DNA from: Adiantum capillus-veneris
Lineage: Eukaryota; Streptophyta; Polypodiopsida; Polypodiales; Pteridaceae
Assembly: GCA_014529385.2 (NCBI GenBank)
Contig: CM043958.1
Coordinates: forward strand, 126,269,817-126,333,816
DNA: 64,000 nt
Direction of reading: 5' to 3'
A model generated the notes under the pieces. That model worked only from the letters and a program-made list of their open reading frames with translations. It ran no database searches and was not told where the DNA came from. Made by a program: the position numbers and the translations under genes. This document shows, one piece after another, positions 1 through 12,581 of this stretch. Position 1 is the first letter of the stretch. Each line of letters starts with the position of its first letter.

Positions 1-127
1 GAATCCAAATAGCAATAAAGCAATGAATCCCTAAGTTCCTCTGAAGATGTGGCTCCACAAAGACGGCGGTCTAGATGATCGTCAACTCCTCCCATGAGGA
101 AACAGTCAACACACAGTCCTTCTTCTA
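1..127 (+). pseudogene. Gypsy gag fragment, plus orientation
   Basis: This stretch is a close reverse complement of the gag segment at about 6,293-6,420 (and of its homologue near 15,720-15,800), including the serine/arginine-rich coding part. It therefore reads on the plus strand, opposite to the rest of Gypsy-1. It ends abruptly at about 127, where sequence matching the outer end of the LTR begins. The piece is cut by the window edge and has no usable open frame. It shows that a second, oppositely oriented copy, or a rearranged part of this element, abuts the 3' LTR. Confidence 0.75.
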
Positions 128-868
128 ATGGAAATGGCCTATGAAATTTGAGAATAGCGGAATTAAGAGAATTAGCGTGAGCATTTTTGTGAGGTTACTT
201 TGAGAACAGAGGGGGTGAACTTAATTGATGTTAGCAACATAAACATAGTACTTAATTAACTTGGCATGGATAAAACTTTTGTAAAAGAGAGAGTATTAAA
301 GAACATGACAATAGTTGAGGACCGAATTTACTTGGTGCATGTCCCCCCTCCAAAAGGCGTTTGTATTATAGATTCTCCCATCAAGAGAGACTTGATACAA
401 TACAATCTTTGTGTTCCTTGTGACCTAGGTGATGCAATGAAGATGGAAATCTTCACAAGCATAACATAAACTTTGCAAAAAGCAACTATCCCAAGCCTGA
501 GTCCCAAGGCCTCAAACACCTTCGAAGGTGGAGAGAGCTAGCGGGGAATGAGGGTAGAGAAGAGGAAGAAGAATCATCCATAGGAGATAGAAATAGTTCC
601 TCACTTATTATCACTCTTCTTGCTTAGCATAGCATAATAGCATAGTAATGAAGATGAAGAAGATGACAAGCTTAAGCATTGAAGCATGGCTCTTGGTTGG
701 ATTTGCATTCCATAGCCAAGAGTGTTGGTGTAGGTTCTCCACTTCTCAACAAGCTTGGAGAAGGAGATGGAGCTCTTGCACTTTACACTCCACACAATGA
801 GAGAATGTGTGTGTGTGTGTGCACGTGTGTGTATGTGGGAGAGTATACCCCCTCTCATGCTTGGTCCA

Positions 869-927
<59 letters not shown>

Positions 928-1622
928 TAATATGTAATTATATCATTTGGGACATGTGTCCTCTTTTTCCTCTATGAGAGAAAGAACTTAATTATTTATT
1001 TTTATGCATCTAAATTCTCATTGGACCCCTTTAAAGCCTATCCAATAGGATTCAAGCACATTATGAGAGCCACATGTGGAGAATTTTGCCATGTGTCTTT
1101 TATGCTTCTTAAGTCATTTGGTTTGAATTGAACACTTCAAGCACTTAGTCAATCGAGCATGGAAACCATGGAAACCGTTTATGCCCCTTGAGAGTTTATC
1201 TTTTAATTGAACACTTCAAGAACCTTAGTCATTTTAAGCATAAAAATCACCTCAAGCTTTGGGCAAGGTTCCCACAAACACTTTAAGCACTTTAGTTAGC
1301 AAGCCAACAAGTACCTCATTCTTGGACAGGGTTCCCACCTTAAGGTCATCCCTAGCCTGCCTAAGGTCAAAGGACTTTTTAACACTAACTTTTGGAGGTC
1401 TTTAATGAAGCTAACCCTAAGGTCTTTAAGCTCTATTAGGTAGCATTGCTCTTTAACAAACCATCTCTCATTTGGATCCCTTTAACCTTGGCCCCGTGTT
1501 GAGACAGATCCATAAGCACATGTCTATATTCTAACCCTTGTTCTCGTTTATTCTCCCACGTTAAATGATCAGTTTAATATGAGAAAATCATTTGGGTTGG
1601 TTAGATATTAGATTTTATGACA
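128..1622 (-). repeat. 3' LTR of Gypsy-1
   Basis: About 1.5 kb aligning along its length with 16,506-17,963 and, for its low-coordinate 200 bp, with 7,092-7,300. Read on the minus strand it starts TGTCATAAAATC at 1,622, adjacent to a purine tract, and ends near 128 where the other copies finish CATTACA. The first few bases at the low-coordinate end are replaced by the gag fragment at 1-127. It contains a GT tract (about 807-835) and a CT tract (about 870-924). Short frames inside it are repeat translations and I do not call them genes. Confidence 0.85.
807..924. repeat. LTR-borne compound microsatellite (GT)n and (CT)n
   Basis: A GT-rich tract at about 807-835 is followed by a roughly 55-bp CT tract at 870-924. 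The homologous LTR at 16,506-17,963 has the same two tracts at the same relative place (about 17,202-17,224 and 17,261-17,274), with a much shorter CT run. The microsatellite therefore travels with the LTR and has changed length since the copies separated. Confidence 0.9.
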
Positions 1623-1640
1623 TTACCTCTCTCTTGAAAT
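1623..1640 (-). promoter_or_regulatory. Polypurine tract of Gypsy-1
   Basis: Read on the minus strand, the bases just before the 3' LTR are purine rich (CAAGAGAGAGGTAA followed by TGTCATAAAATC). This is the position and composition expected for the primer of plus-strand DNA synthesis in LTR retrotransposons. It fixes the inner edge of the LTR at 1,622. Confidence 0.7.
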
Positions 1641-1978
1641 CATAGTCGTCCTCGACTATGAGGTAGAAGAGACAAAGTCTTAGTCATTAGTCTATGTTTC
1701 TTAGCGGGTAGAGGATCCCTTTTCACCCTGCGGCATCACATCATTCCAGAATGGATGACTAGTCCATTTGGTGCTTGGGAGACGTAGCTGCCGCAAGCAT
1801 GTTTACTCTTTAGTCCATATCATACTCCCAAAGTAGACTCACAAATTTTACTTGGTGTTTGAGTGACGTCATCATCACAAACATGATTCTAAGCATGCAT
1901 ACTATTTAAATTTGTGCACAAAAGAGGATTAGTTTATAAGACAAAAACATTGTTCATTTAGAAAGCAATTACATTTGC

Positions 1979-4900
1979 TTACTCTAGTGCAGCATTGTAT
2001 GCATTGACAAGGTTCATACTATCCTTAAGATGTATCTCTTGCATCCGTCTAGCATCTTCAAAAGGATAATTTTTGAACTTAATAAGATACCGTCGGATAA
2101 TCTTACCATGCCATAGTACCTTGTCTTCATGCCGAAGGATAGCTTCGGGTTGTAGCACCTCTTCTTGGTCTTCGATTTCTGAAGGGTCTTCAATAATTGG
2201 TTCTATTGGTGGCTCTCCTTTGTAGGGCTTAAGTAGGCTCACATGAAAAGCGTTGTGTATGAGCCAATGGTTGGGCAACTTGAGTTGATAAGCCATGTCA
2301 TTGATTGGCTTCAAGATTTGAAAAGGGCCACAGTATCTTTTTGCTAATTTAGCATAATACTTTTGATGGCCCGTAGGATTTTTGCTTATCGTTTGCCTCA
2401 ATTGAGCCTTGGGAAACTTAAGTAAGACCCAATCATTTTCTTTGAACGTTAAGTATCTTTTGTGCTTGTCAGCATCAGCTTTTTGCCTTTGTTGAGAGAT
2501 GGATATAGCCTCCTTATCCTTTTGAAAAGATTCTTGTAGGTCATGGCTATACTCATCAGCAGTGAAGATCTTCCCATGTACTTTAAGTAGCAAGGGACTT
2601 TTAGGTCTTCCCTCTATGATCTCAAAAGGTGCTTTTCCTGTAGTAGTATGGACAATATTATTGTACGCATACTTTACAAGGGGTGAGTACTTCTCCCATT
2701 ATGATCGTTGATCTACTTCTGTAACATAAGTCTTTAGTAGATCGAGTATTGTAAGACTGTCTATCTCACTTTGGCCATCCGATTGTGGGTGGTAGGCCAA
2801 AGAGAAATTATATCTTGTAGCTAGATTTTCAAAGAGACCTTTCTAGAAATCACAGGTCATTCTAGGATCTCTATTTGACACGATGGATGTTGGTAATCCA
2901 TGGTGTTTGAAAATCTGAGATATGAAGATGGTTGCCATTTGGTGTGCCTTAATAGTCTCTTTGACAGGAATAAAGTGTGCTTGCTTGCTAAACCTGTCGA
3001 TTATTGTCCATATTCCCATATTCCCATGGATAGACTTGGATAATCCAAAGATAAAATCCATGGATATACTCTTCCATGGTGAATTAGGGATTGGCAATGG
3101 CTAGAGTAATCCAGGTTTCTTCCCTCTATCATACTTAGTCTTTTGGCATACCACACATTTTGAAACATACTCTTGTATGTCCAATTTCATGGTAGGGCAT
3201 GGGATTCGTACATGACTTTCTAGCAAAGGGAGTGGGTAACATAGCCTACTGCCATGGAGAAGATAACCATCCTGCAAGGTGAATGGTTCCTCTTTCTTCC
3301 CCAAATCAAGGGCTGACATTACATCTTTAAAGTCGGGGTCAGTAGAATACTCATCTATCATAGAAGATAGATCACTGTGAGTTGCTATAGATATCGCATT
3401 GACTTTTGTTCGTCTCGTGAAAGTGCATCGGCCACTTGATTGTGCTTACTAGCAATGTGAGCAATATGAAAATAAAATTGCGAAAGAAAATTTGTCCACC
3501 TCATTTGTTTGTCGAAAATCTTGGTTTGCGTCATGAAGTACTTGAGACTTTGGTGGTTTGTTCGTAAAATGAATGGAGTCCCCAATAAATAGTGCTTTCA
3601 TGTGTCTAGGGCATGTTGAATAGCTAAAATCTCTTTCTCATAAATGCTCAAGACCCGTTCATCCGTATTGAGCCTTCGGCTCTCATATGCTATGTCATGC
3701 CCTTCTTGAAGCAAGACTGCTCCAAGGCAATCACCACAAGCATCAAATTGGACCTCAAACGGCTTTGAGAGATCCGGAAGCATGAGGACTGGTTGAGAGG
3801 TAGCTTCTCTTTGAGCTTGTCGAAAGCATTTTGCTCCTTAGCAGTCCATTAATACTTAACGTTCTACTTTTTAAGTCATGTAATGGTCCTACTATTTGAG
3901 AAAATTTTGCTATGAAGCGTCTATAGTATGCACACATACCAATAAAGCTTCTTAGCTCATGTAGATTCATTGGATTAGGCCATGCTTTTATTACCTCTAA
4001 CTTCGATGGATCCATATGGATACCATCTTCAGAGATAATACGACCTAAGTATTGAATCTCTTGAAGGAAAAATTCACCTTTCTTTTGGTTGAGAAAAAGC
4101 TTGTTCCCCTCAATGCTTGAAAAATCACTTGGAGATGTTGCTTGTGTTCCTCCAAGGACTTGGAGTAGATGATGATGTCATCAAAGAACACTCTGGTGAA
4201 CTTTTGGTAGGGTCTAAATATTTTCTCCATCGAACGATTGAATGTGGCTGGTGCATTGTTCAGGCCAAAAGGCATGACTAGATATTCATAAAGACCAAAC
4301 ATTGTACGAAAGATGATCTTTAGGATATCTTCATCAACTATCCTTATTTGATGATAGCCACTTTTAAGGTCAATACTACTGAAGTAGGTAGAGCCTTGTA
4401 GCTTATCAAACAAATCTTCTACCCGAGGCACGGGAAATTTGTTTTTGATAGTGATATGGTTTAGTGCTCGATAATCCACACACATACGGTATGTACCATC
4501 TTTCTTTTGCACTAAAAGGACTGAGAACAAAAGGGAGAGGAGCTAGGCCTCAACTTCCTTGTACTTGCCTCATGATCTCCTCTTGTTGAGCTTTGGAAAC
4601 TCGATAAGGAGGCTTGTTAGGCGGTGAGCTTCCTGGTAGGAGCTCAATTTGATGGTCATCATCCCCTCGTTTTGGAGGTAAGCACATAGAGATATCATCA
4701 ATGAAAACATCTTGGAATCCATTTAGAAAAGTAGACAAGTCTAACTCTTCTTGATTCCTACCATTTTCATTTGATAAATCATTAGCGTCTTTAGTGGATT
4801 CTTTGACAAAAATCATGTACGCAAAAATTGAGCTTTTTATTGACTTATCAAATGCTGGTGAATTTACAAGTGGTATAGTACAACCAGATTCATTATCATC

Positions 4901-5300
4901 TATATACATGTTCTTTCCCCTGTAGGTGAAGTAGATTCTCCTTTCAGGGAACTTCATGTTGGTAGCCATGTGATCAAACTATGGCGCCCCTAGGATAGCA
5001 TCCTATGTTGGAGAGGAGAGATGAAAATTTTTCTTTGTCGACATAGCTTTGGACATGAAGCCTCAACTTCCCAATCAAGGGAGTAACAGAGGCTTACTGT
5101 CCCTTGAAAGTTGTGTCAGCCGTTACAATATCTCCCATCTCAAAAGCTTGAATGCCCAACTTGGTGGCCAACTCCATTGATATGAAGTTGTGGGTAGAGC
5201 CAGGGTCAAACAAGATGAAGGCATCATGTTCCCTTACCTTTCCCCAAGCATAGGAGAGAGTTGATCTTTTGCAATGAGCATCCTCTTTTGGAGCTTCGAT
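1979..5300 (-). pseudogene. Gypsy-1 pol (protease, RT, RNase H, integrase, chromodomain), broken
   Basis: Reading down the minus strand the domains appear in Gypsy order. An aspartic protease with a DPGST-type motif lies near 5,185-5,215. Reverse transcriptase occupies about 4,530-4,045 (VQKKDGTYRMCVDYRALN, then FFDDIIIYSK at the catalytic site). RNase H lies at about 3,783-3,385 and ends with HIAHIASKHNQVADALSR. The integrase zinc-binding part is at 3,361-3,101 and the core at 3,097-2,700. A C-terminal chromodomain-like segment (HNAFHVSLLKPYK, then a YLIKFKNYPFE motif) ends at 1,979. Several frameshifts and in-frame stops break the reading frame, so no full polyprotein is possible. The catalytic YxDD is FFDD here, whereas the second copy keeps YFDD. 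The chromodomain and RT order place it in the chromovirus group of Gypsy elements. Such chromodomains are thought to guide integration to marked chromatin. Confidence 0.9.
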
Positions 5301-6677
5301 GGTGGAAGCCCTAGGAGTCTCATTGCGAGCCTTTTTCTTGGGGCAAGAACGATAGCCATGTCCTTGCTCCCCACACTTAAAACACTTATGGTCCTTGTGA
5401 AAAGCTTAAAGCTCTTCATGAAAGAGTTTGTTTTTATCTTTGTAAACTCCCTTCTCATTGGCCCTATTGTTGTTGTCGTTGTTATTGTTGTTGTAGGAAG
5501 TGCCTTGGGAAGAATTTTGGGCATTGGTTTTCCCCTTTTCATCATTTTTGTCTTTGTTTTCCATGGATTTGACATTACGTCTAGCCCCTTGTTGGAAATT
5601 GATGCGGGAAGTAACCATGGTGTGGTGGATTACTTCGGTGACAGAACCAGGCCGTTGGGAGTTGATATACTTGGCTATTTCTTCACGTAATCCCGCACAA
5701 AATTGTTGCTTTTGCTCGACAAAGTCTATCTTTTGGAAGACAGCAGCCTTGAGATGTAAATCCCAAAACTTATCCACATATTCGTGAATAGACTCATGTG
5801 AGAGAAGCTTCAAACTACGCCATTCGGTAAGTACTTTGTCCTTTGCATCGCTTATAAGAAATTTCTTCATGATGAAAACTTGTAGAGTTTTCCATGTCTT
5901 TGGGGCTTCACCGTTGCCACAAAGGCTAGCCCACCATTGACGAGCCAATTTCTAGAAGTGCATAGCTAGCTTGGAGGACTCTGTGAAGCCCTCGTCTCCA
6001 AAGGCCGCATCAAACTGCTAGATGAAGGCCAATACTTTGTAAGTGGCACCAAAGGTGCCTTCATAGGTGAGGTGAGAAAAGAGATACTCGTTTCTCCCTC
6101 TTTGAACTTCTCTGAGCTTTTGTGATCTTCGCCATGTAGGGTATGATTTGCGATGTCCTCCCCTCTTGTATTCTCTAGGAGAATATCCATAGCTTTCCTC
6201 TCAGGAGAGGAAGAAGGTGAAGAAGAAGAAGAAGAAGAAGAAGAGGGTGACCTCTTTCTTCCTTTGTTTCCTCTCTTCCCTTTTGGAGTGACCAGGAGAA
6301 AGGCTATGTGTTGACCGTTTCCTCATGGAGGAGTTGGCGATCGTCTAGACCACCATCTTCGTGGAGCCACATCTTCAGAGGAACTTAGGGATTCATTACT
6401 TTCTTGTTCTTTGGATTCCTCCTCTCGTATGGGAGAGAGTCTTCTTTTGGGGGTCTCATCAAGAGGCCTCCTAAGCTCTCTCCTCTTGGAGAGGAAGGGA
6501 AATCCCATAAGCACAAAGTTGTTGAGTAACTTCGCCTTGCAAAGTAGGGTTGCCCATAGCTTGATGCAACCTAGTAACAAGATAATTGATAAACATGGGG
6601 GCATCATCATTAGCACCTTCATGTGCAAAATCAAAGTTATCAATGTTCATTCTACTCTCTTAGTTATTGTCAGCCAT
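5301..6677 (-). pseudogene. Gypsy-1 gag with CCHC knuckle, broken
   Basis: The start codon at 6,677-6,675 is chosen because the same ATG opens the better preserved gag of Gypsy-2 (16,093). Codon 6 is TAA here, where Gypsy-2 has CAA (Gln). Downstream are an acidic/Ser-Arg-rich stretch, a retrotransposon gag region (LARQWWASLCGNGEAPKTWK, then FCAGLREEIAKYI), an Asn-rich linker, and a CFKCGEQGHGYRSC zinc knuckle at about 5,340-5,395 (CX2CX4HX4C). Gag forms the virus-like particle, and the knuckle binds the element RNA. Frameshifts split it into at least three pieces. Pol follows directly. Confidence 0.85.
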
Positions 6678-7077
6678 GCTAATTATACTTATGCATTTAC
6701 TTATTGTATTCTTTGGAAATTCAAAACCTTAGTTGCAACTCCTCTCAGCCTTTGAAAATAAGCACTTAAGTATCTACAGCCACGACTCGAATTGGTTAAT
6801 TATAGAGAGTAGTGGGGTGGGTCTAAGATAGCAGAATTGCTTAGGGATAGCTCCTTTTGGACTTCTTATGGTTCAATAATGGTAAATCCATAGGCAAGTC
6901 TAAAAAGACCCCATTATTAAGACCGAAGCTCCCGAGGTGTGCACCATATCCCACATAGTTGGCTCAACAAAACCGATAATAGATTCCAGTCCCACTTACC
7001 CTAATATAATTAACAAAACCAACCATTAATAGGCTACTTAAGGACCTCTCTTCTTAAGCAAGAAAAGAGAAACCAAA

Positions 7078-7090
7078 TGCTTTGATACCA
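7078..7090 (-). promoter_or_regulatory. Primer binding site of Gypsy-1 (initiator tRNA-Met)
   Basis: On the minus strand the sequence TGGTATCAAAGCA directly follows the LTR end CATTACA plus one base. It matches the complement of the initiator tRNA-Met 3' end (TGGTATCAGAGC) with one substitution. This marks 7,092-7,300 as the 5' LTR and fixes the element's orientation. Confidence 0.85.
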
Positions 7091-7091
7091 A

Positions 7092-7300
7092 TGTAATGTA
7101 AATGGCCTATGAACTTTGAGAATAGTGGAATTAAGAGAACTAGAGTGAGCATTTTTGTGAGATTACTTTGAGAACATAGAGGGTGAACTTAATTGATGGT
7201 AGCAACATGAACATAGTACTTAATTAACTTGGCATGAAAAATTCTTTTGCAAGAGAGAGAGTATTAGAGAACATGGTAATAGTTGAGGACCGGATTAACA
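7092..7300 (-). repeat. Truncated 5' LTR of Gypsy-1
   Basis: These 209 bp match the low-coordinate ends of the other two LTR copies (128-340 and 16,506-16,720). Similarity stops at about 7,300 within GAGGACCGGATT, after which unrelated sequence and a poly-G run follow. Most of the 5' LTR, including any promoter, is therefore missing, so Gypsy-1 should not be able to transcribe itself. Confidence 0.85.
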
Positions 7301-7329
7301 GATGGTGACAACGAGCTAGAGTCGAGGGT

Positions 7330-7355
7330 GGGGGGGGGGGGGGGGGGGGGGGGGG
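7330..7355. repeat. Poly-G run
   Basis: An uninterrupted run of about 26 G lies 30 bp beyond the LTR truncation point. Such runs are hard to sequence, so its length is uncertain. Confidence 0.9.
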
Positions 7356-8978
7356 TTCCTTTTCTTTTCAGTGTCAAGGCAAAAATTCCATGTAGAAGAC
7401 ATGATCTCGTCTTTTTTGTATGCATGAGTTATGTTGACTCGCCTAAAATGGTAACTCTCTTGAGCAAGCACTTATAAAACATGCTTCCATCTTTCAACTT
7501 TAATGTTTACCGTTGCTAGAAAAAGAGAATCGTAGCTATGCTCCCACTCTCAATGCACTCATAGCCATCGTATTTATTCGCACCCAATATTCTATCTTTT
7601 AAGAATTTTAATATACTTATATTAACTTCAATAAATGCAAGTTGTATTTACCCATCCTGTAGTAAACCACATTTATCTTATGTATGTTTTTCCATTGCAT
7701 CTAAACTCTACTTTAAAACCATCTACTTATCTATCTTCTAGTAAACCACATTCATCTACTCTACTTTAAAACCATGTACAAATAGTAAAATAAACAAAAT
7801 ACTTTTTCCTAAAAGTAAAATAAACAAAATATTTTTTTCCTTACTTGAATAATATATAATTTTGGGCTTACCTCCCTTCGATTATGGAGTTAAAGTTACT
7901 AGAGTAGTTTGGCAACTCTTGGTCCAAAGAATTCACAATGGCCCGATGAATATAATTTGAATGGGCTTTGAGATTGATACCATAATCCACTTGGATTTAT
8001 TACACTCTAAGAGGAGAGAAAGTGGCCACTCCCTTCCAATGCATGTTGCATGCCTTTCCCGGAGGCATTAAAGATAGGACCGCAAAGAGAAGACTTTCAA
8101 GAAACTACTAGTATGTGATCCATGCGTTGTTGCAGCTATGTGTTGTGCTAGGTAGTGGACATATTTGATGCACCATGTGTGTGTGCATTTTAGGGGGCTC
8201 TCTTAATGCCATGGATAGGATCTGTGGCATTATTTCTCTACGTATCATTGAAAAGAGACATTCTTTCTCCCTTGATCACTTTGTATTAACAAAAGTAAGA
8301 GTCTTTCCATAATTGTTCTATAATTGTATCTTGAACTTACCCACAATGCAACCCAAAGTCATTACTACACTCAAACTTTGATTAGTCATATAAACATAGC
8401 CTAGCATAACGCTCACAGCTCTCCCCATTGCTATGCCAGTCCACTCACTATTTCCAAAATCCATTATGACATCATTTAAACCCTTTCAAAATTATATGTT
8501 TGAGGATTTAAAAAACAACGAGGTTAACCACGAGTAAAAAATTATATGGAATTTGGTCTACTAACGCAGCTAGGTGAACATTGGATTAAAATTGCGGGAA
8601 ATCAAGCATCTACTAATGCTCTGATGATGAATGATGATCTGAGAGACTTACATTGGATCATGATAGCATAAATCATACTATGGTGATGGCTGAAGAGTTC
8701 AAACATTAAATAGATAGTGAATTTATGACAATTTATAATAGTCCAAATTACCACATTGCCATCATTGTTAGAGAATGTTAATCTCCGAGAGGTGATCTAC
8801 TCAACTCACCTTTAAATGCTTGAGCTTATCTTTCCATCCACGCTTTCCACTTGAGCAACGATCCAGTTTTAGCTTCCACTCCCTTTGATATAAGACATGG
8901 TATTGGGGGGACGTAATTATTTGGCGAGCATTTTTCACTGAGCGCTTATTTGGAATCCGATGAGTAGATTCCAAAAAG

Positions 8979-9015
<37 letters not shown>

Positions 9016-9167
9016 TGAGTGTGTGCCTATGTCGGTGGGTGTATGCGTGCTAAAAAAAAGAGGAAAATGGTAAAACCTTTCTATCACCCAAGTGTGGTAG
9101 ATTGGTTATGCCATTTCCTTCTTGAATAACTGATCTAGAACTCTCCTCGTCGGATAGATCTTTATTG
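7356..9167. other. Non-coding stretch, no gene seen
   Basis: AT-rich anonymous sequence. I see no open frame of note on either strand and no recognisable element ends. A 33-bp CT microsatellite lies at about 8,980-9,012. Confidence 0.5.
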
Positions 9168-9225
9168 TCTCTTGGATAGTTTCCTACGATGTTAAAATTC
9201 CCCTCTCTCTTCTTCTTCTTCTTCT

Positions 9226-9275
<50 letters not shown>
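9168..9275. repeat. Dispersed repeat carrying (CT)n(CA)n
   Basis: The module GTCTCTTGGATAGTTTCCTA, followed by a CGATGTTA segment, a CTT-rich stretch, a CT run and a CA run, recurs nearly unchanged at 61,381-61,517. The unique flank is shared as well as the microsatellite, so this is a dispersed repeat rather than two independent simple repeats. Confidence 0.75.
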
Positions 9276-9280
<5 letters not shown>

Positions 9281-9398
9281 ATTTCTCTCTTGGTGGACAC
9301 ACCTCGATCAAACATCCATCATTTACAAATCTCTCTCTTTTTGTTGTCTCTCTCATGTACACTCATTCAAGCACATAAATATTACAGGCACACGTGCA

Positions 9399-9480
<82 letters not shown>
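9399..9480. repeat. Compound microsatellite (CT)n(CA)n
   Basis: A perfect CT run of about 32 bp passes directly into a CA run of about 48 bp. Frames across it are repeat translations. Confidence 0.9.
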
Positions 9481-9481
<1 letters not shown>

Positions 9482-9915
9482 TAGAACATCATAATCTATG
9501 TCGAGCAACAAAATAACCACCAACTGGACAATGCGACAATTGATGTTAGTCTCTACCTCACTCATGTACAGTTATACACAAGCACAAAAATACACCCTAA
9601 TCATTGCACATGAAGTCTTTTGAAACGTCATGATATACGTCGAGCAACAAGCTTAACCACCAGTCGGACAACAAGGCTTGCATTCGACTCATTTGCAACA
9701 ATCCAATTTTAAGGGTTTACAATTTAAAATAATGCAATCCAACTTTTGTCGTGATAAGTCTCTCTCTCTCTATTTCGTCCCAATTGTGTGCACTCATACA
9801 CATGCACACTCGTATACAAACACATATACCCAGATTAGAGCACACACACTCTTTTCAAACATCATGATATACACCGTGCAACAAGATTATCCATCAACCG
9901 GACAATGATACATGC
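9480..9915. repeat. Degenerate tandem repeat, about three units
   Basis: A motif of the form AACATCATGATATAC, then CGAGCAACAA, then TAACCACCAACTGGACAA appears at about 9,483-9,535, 9,622-9,675 and 9,856-9,907. Each copy is followed by a CACACA or CTCTCT segment and by a shared GCAACAA-CCAATTTTAA-GGTTTACA stretch in the last two. The units are diverged and unequal in length (about 140 and 230 bp apart). Confidence 0.6.
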
Positions 9916-12581
9916 ACACGAATCGTTTGCAACAAACCAATTTCAACAGTTTACAGTCCATAATAATCCAAGTTGACTTTGAACAACACTGAAATACTAC
10001 AATAACAAACCTATATAAACTATTATGTAAAGGGTTGAAATTACACATCTTAAAACAATAACTACAATAAGATAGATATAGAGCAAAACAAAATAGTGCA
10101 ATATACTCATATGGTCTCAGGGGCTTATTTCTCTAACACTTAGCGAACAAAGGTGAAATCTAGTTGTCCTCATAGCTAGTGTCATTGCTGGCTTTGTTGT
10201 TGTCATTGCTAGCTACATTGGCTTATCCTTGCACAACAATGTATGTCATCCACACTTCTACCAAAACCTCCACATGTCACTCAAAGGCTACACACTCTTG
10301 TGGGGTGCGATAATCATGTTCCCCCCAAATCATTATTGCATTGTTGACGATAGCGGCAAAAAGTTCAATATCCCCTTTGGTTGGGTGTGCATTTAAATCA
10401 AGGCCATACATGGCATTGAATAGGGATGTTGTGGCATCATTGACTACACTAAAAGCCACCATGTAGTTGCGTTGTCCTATAGCTCCACCTCCATGGAGGG
10501 AAAATGAGTAGAAGGATGTAAATTAAGCTTCTGTGAAGGCTATATATTTAGTGATCAGTGGTCAAGGCTTGATAACAAGCCAATTTTAAGCTAAAAGTAT
10601 GCCAAATGCGGCTTTAAAGGGCCAAAAATTGCCTTGGTAGATGCTAAAAGAGAGTATTCTTGAAATGGTCATAATTGGGAGTTTATTGTTTAGAATTGTA
10701 GTACTTGAAGTGCTCTACAGTCTTGTCTTTGCGGCTCATCAATTGGAGCTACGGATAGGAAATTATACCAGTTTGAAGTTTGAGTCAATAGGAGATCTGT
10801 ACCGGATTGGGCAGAAGGGTCAAAGTTGATATGAATGTATGAGTCTAAAGTGCTCACTTTGAGGAGCGAGTCAGTCTTTTCAGATTGTCAATCAGAGTTC
10901 TGGTTGTCAAGATATTGCTAGTTTAAGTTTCACCAAGGGCCAGTTCCGTACCACTTTGATAGCCTTGATTAGTTCATCATCTAGGAGTTTTGAGCTTCAA
11001 CTAGGTTCTAAAATATGGTAGAATAAGTGCTCAAGGAGTATCTTGTTCAGAATTTCATCTCTTGTAGTGCATTGATAGCTGGGTGTGCTCGGCATCACCG
11101 TAGTCAAGATGTAAATCAAATATGATGATCGTCAATGCTAAGGCCAAGATGTATGCCAAATGTGTTGTGACAGGCATTGCTTTGGTTGATATGCCGTGTG
11201 GAGCAGTGCTTTGGCCGATAAATAAACCAAATGTGGTACCTTTACAAAAGCATATTAAGTTCTTGATGAGCTTGAGTCTAGAAATTTTAGCCAGCAATTC
11301 CTTGGCCAAAAAACATGCCGAATGTGGCGCCTTGGTTGGAGTGTATGCCAAATGTGTTGCACTAAGAGGTCCCAGCCGCCCACTAAGTCAAAAGGACCAT
11401 TGCCCACTATCCCAAAAAAGGGTTTCTTTTGGAACATAATGTGAATGGGGGGGAGTAATGGCGGACGACAGTGAACAGAGCAGGAAAAGGGGGACAAAGA
11501 GCTCGCAAGGAGCAACACAATGCTTGGATGATGTCACCAAAGAGATGAAAGTTGTTTACCGGGTCATGGCACCCTTGCTCGGTATTACTCTTGGCAGTTT
11601 TCGTGCACTTCGTCGACCCCGGCCATGCCACATGAGGAAGAGGTGATACCCGCACCCTCCACTTAGCGATATCGCTAGTGGTAGGGGAGAAAGACTTGAA
11701 GTTAAATTGAGAAAGGGGGTTATTGCATGGGAAAGTGGGCAGAACGGCCACTCTCAAAAAAGAAAAAGGGGAAAGATCCAGGCTCCCATAGCCAAATCTC
11801 ATGAAAAATCCCTCAAGCTCTCTCTTCTCTCCTTATGCCATAAGCCTTGATATCTCTCTCAAGAGAGACCTCCCATAGCCCACTCTTATCCCAAGCTCTC
11901 TCCTTCCTCTTCATGCTCAAGCCTTGTGGAATTATATCCCTCCCACTCTCTCCCAAAATCTTGGAAATCCATCAAAGTCTCTTCCTCTCTATTGTTGAGT
12001 CCAATCTTATTAGCCTGATCTGAATTAAGCCATAATGAATGGAGCCTCCTCATATTTTCTCTCTCAATTTTCATAGCATGCCCTCTTGCTCCATCATTTA
12101 ATATCTTCCTCTCGACCTTGAAGCAACAAAGGAGGATTGAAGGAGAGGAAGAGCATCAAGGCGAGCTTGGAAGGCCAAGTGAGGCAAGGGGGAAAGCATC
12201 ATCATCCTCAATATTATTATCGTCGACCTCAAAATTATCATCATCAAGATAACTGAAGTTTTATTTTCTCTATTATCACCCGAATTAAGTCAGGTTAAAT
12301 CGATGTAAGGAGCCTAAACTCCTTAAGTAACATTTAATTTAAGTAGCGGTGTTGTTAACAGCCCGCTTTGGGTAATCAGGCTCAAAATCTTGTTTAAGCT
12401 ATCAGATTCAAGTGTTTAAGCTTTGTCTACATTGATTGTGTCTGTTGTTCTCTCTCTCACACACCTCTCACAGCCAGAGGCCTCGCACCTTCCCAGCTCA
12501 CGTTTTGAACACATATTCCCCGACATTCTTGGTGAACTCAATGTGAAACCGAGCCGGGGTGGGAAGAATTTGTGGAGAAAG
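9916..12581. other. Non-coding stretch, no gene recognised
   Basis: No recognisable gene. Between about 10,590 and 11,370 a short phrase (TATGCCAAATGTG and variants) recurs at least four times at irregular spacing, which suggests an old, decayed repeat. A minus-strand frame at 10,277-10,462 is short and matches nothing I know. The part after about 12,280 may be the leader of element X, because it runs into that gag, but I found no LTR end or primer site in it. Confidence 0.45.

Noticed and set aside
9480-9915. CRISPR-like spaced repeats.
   Set aside because: Units are diverged and unequal, the spacing irregular, and the sequence eukaryotic.
10277-10462. Short minus-strand frame beginning MVAFSVVNDATTSLF.
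   Set aside because: Reads somewhat protein-like but is unassigned and isolated, so I did not call it a gene.
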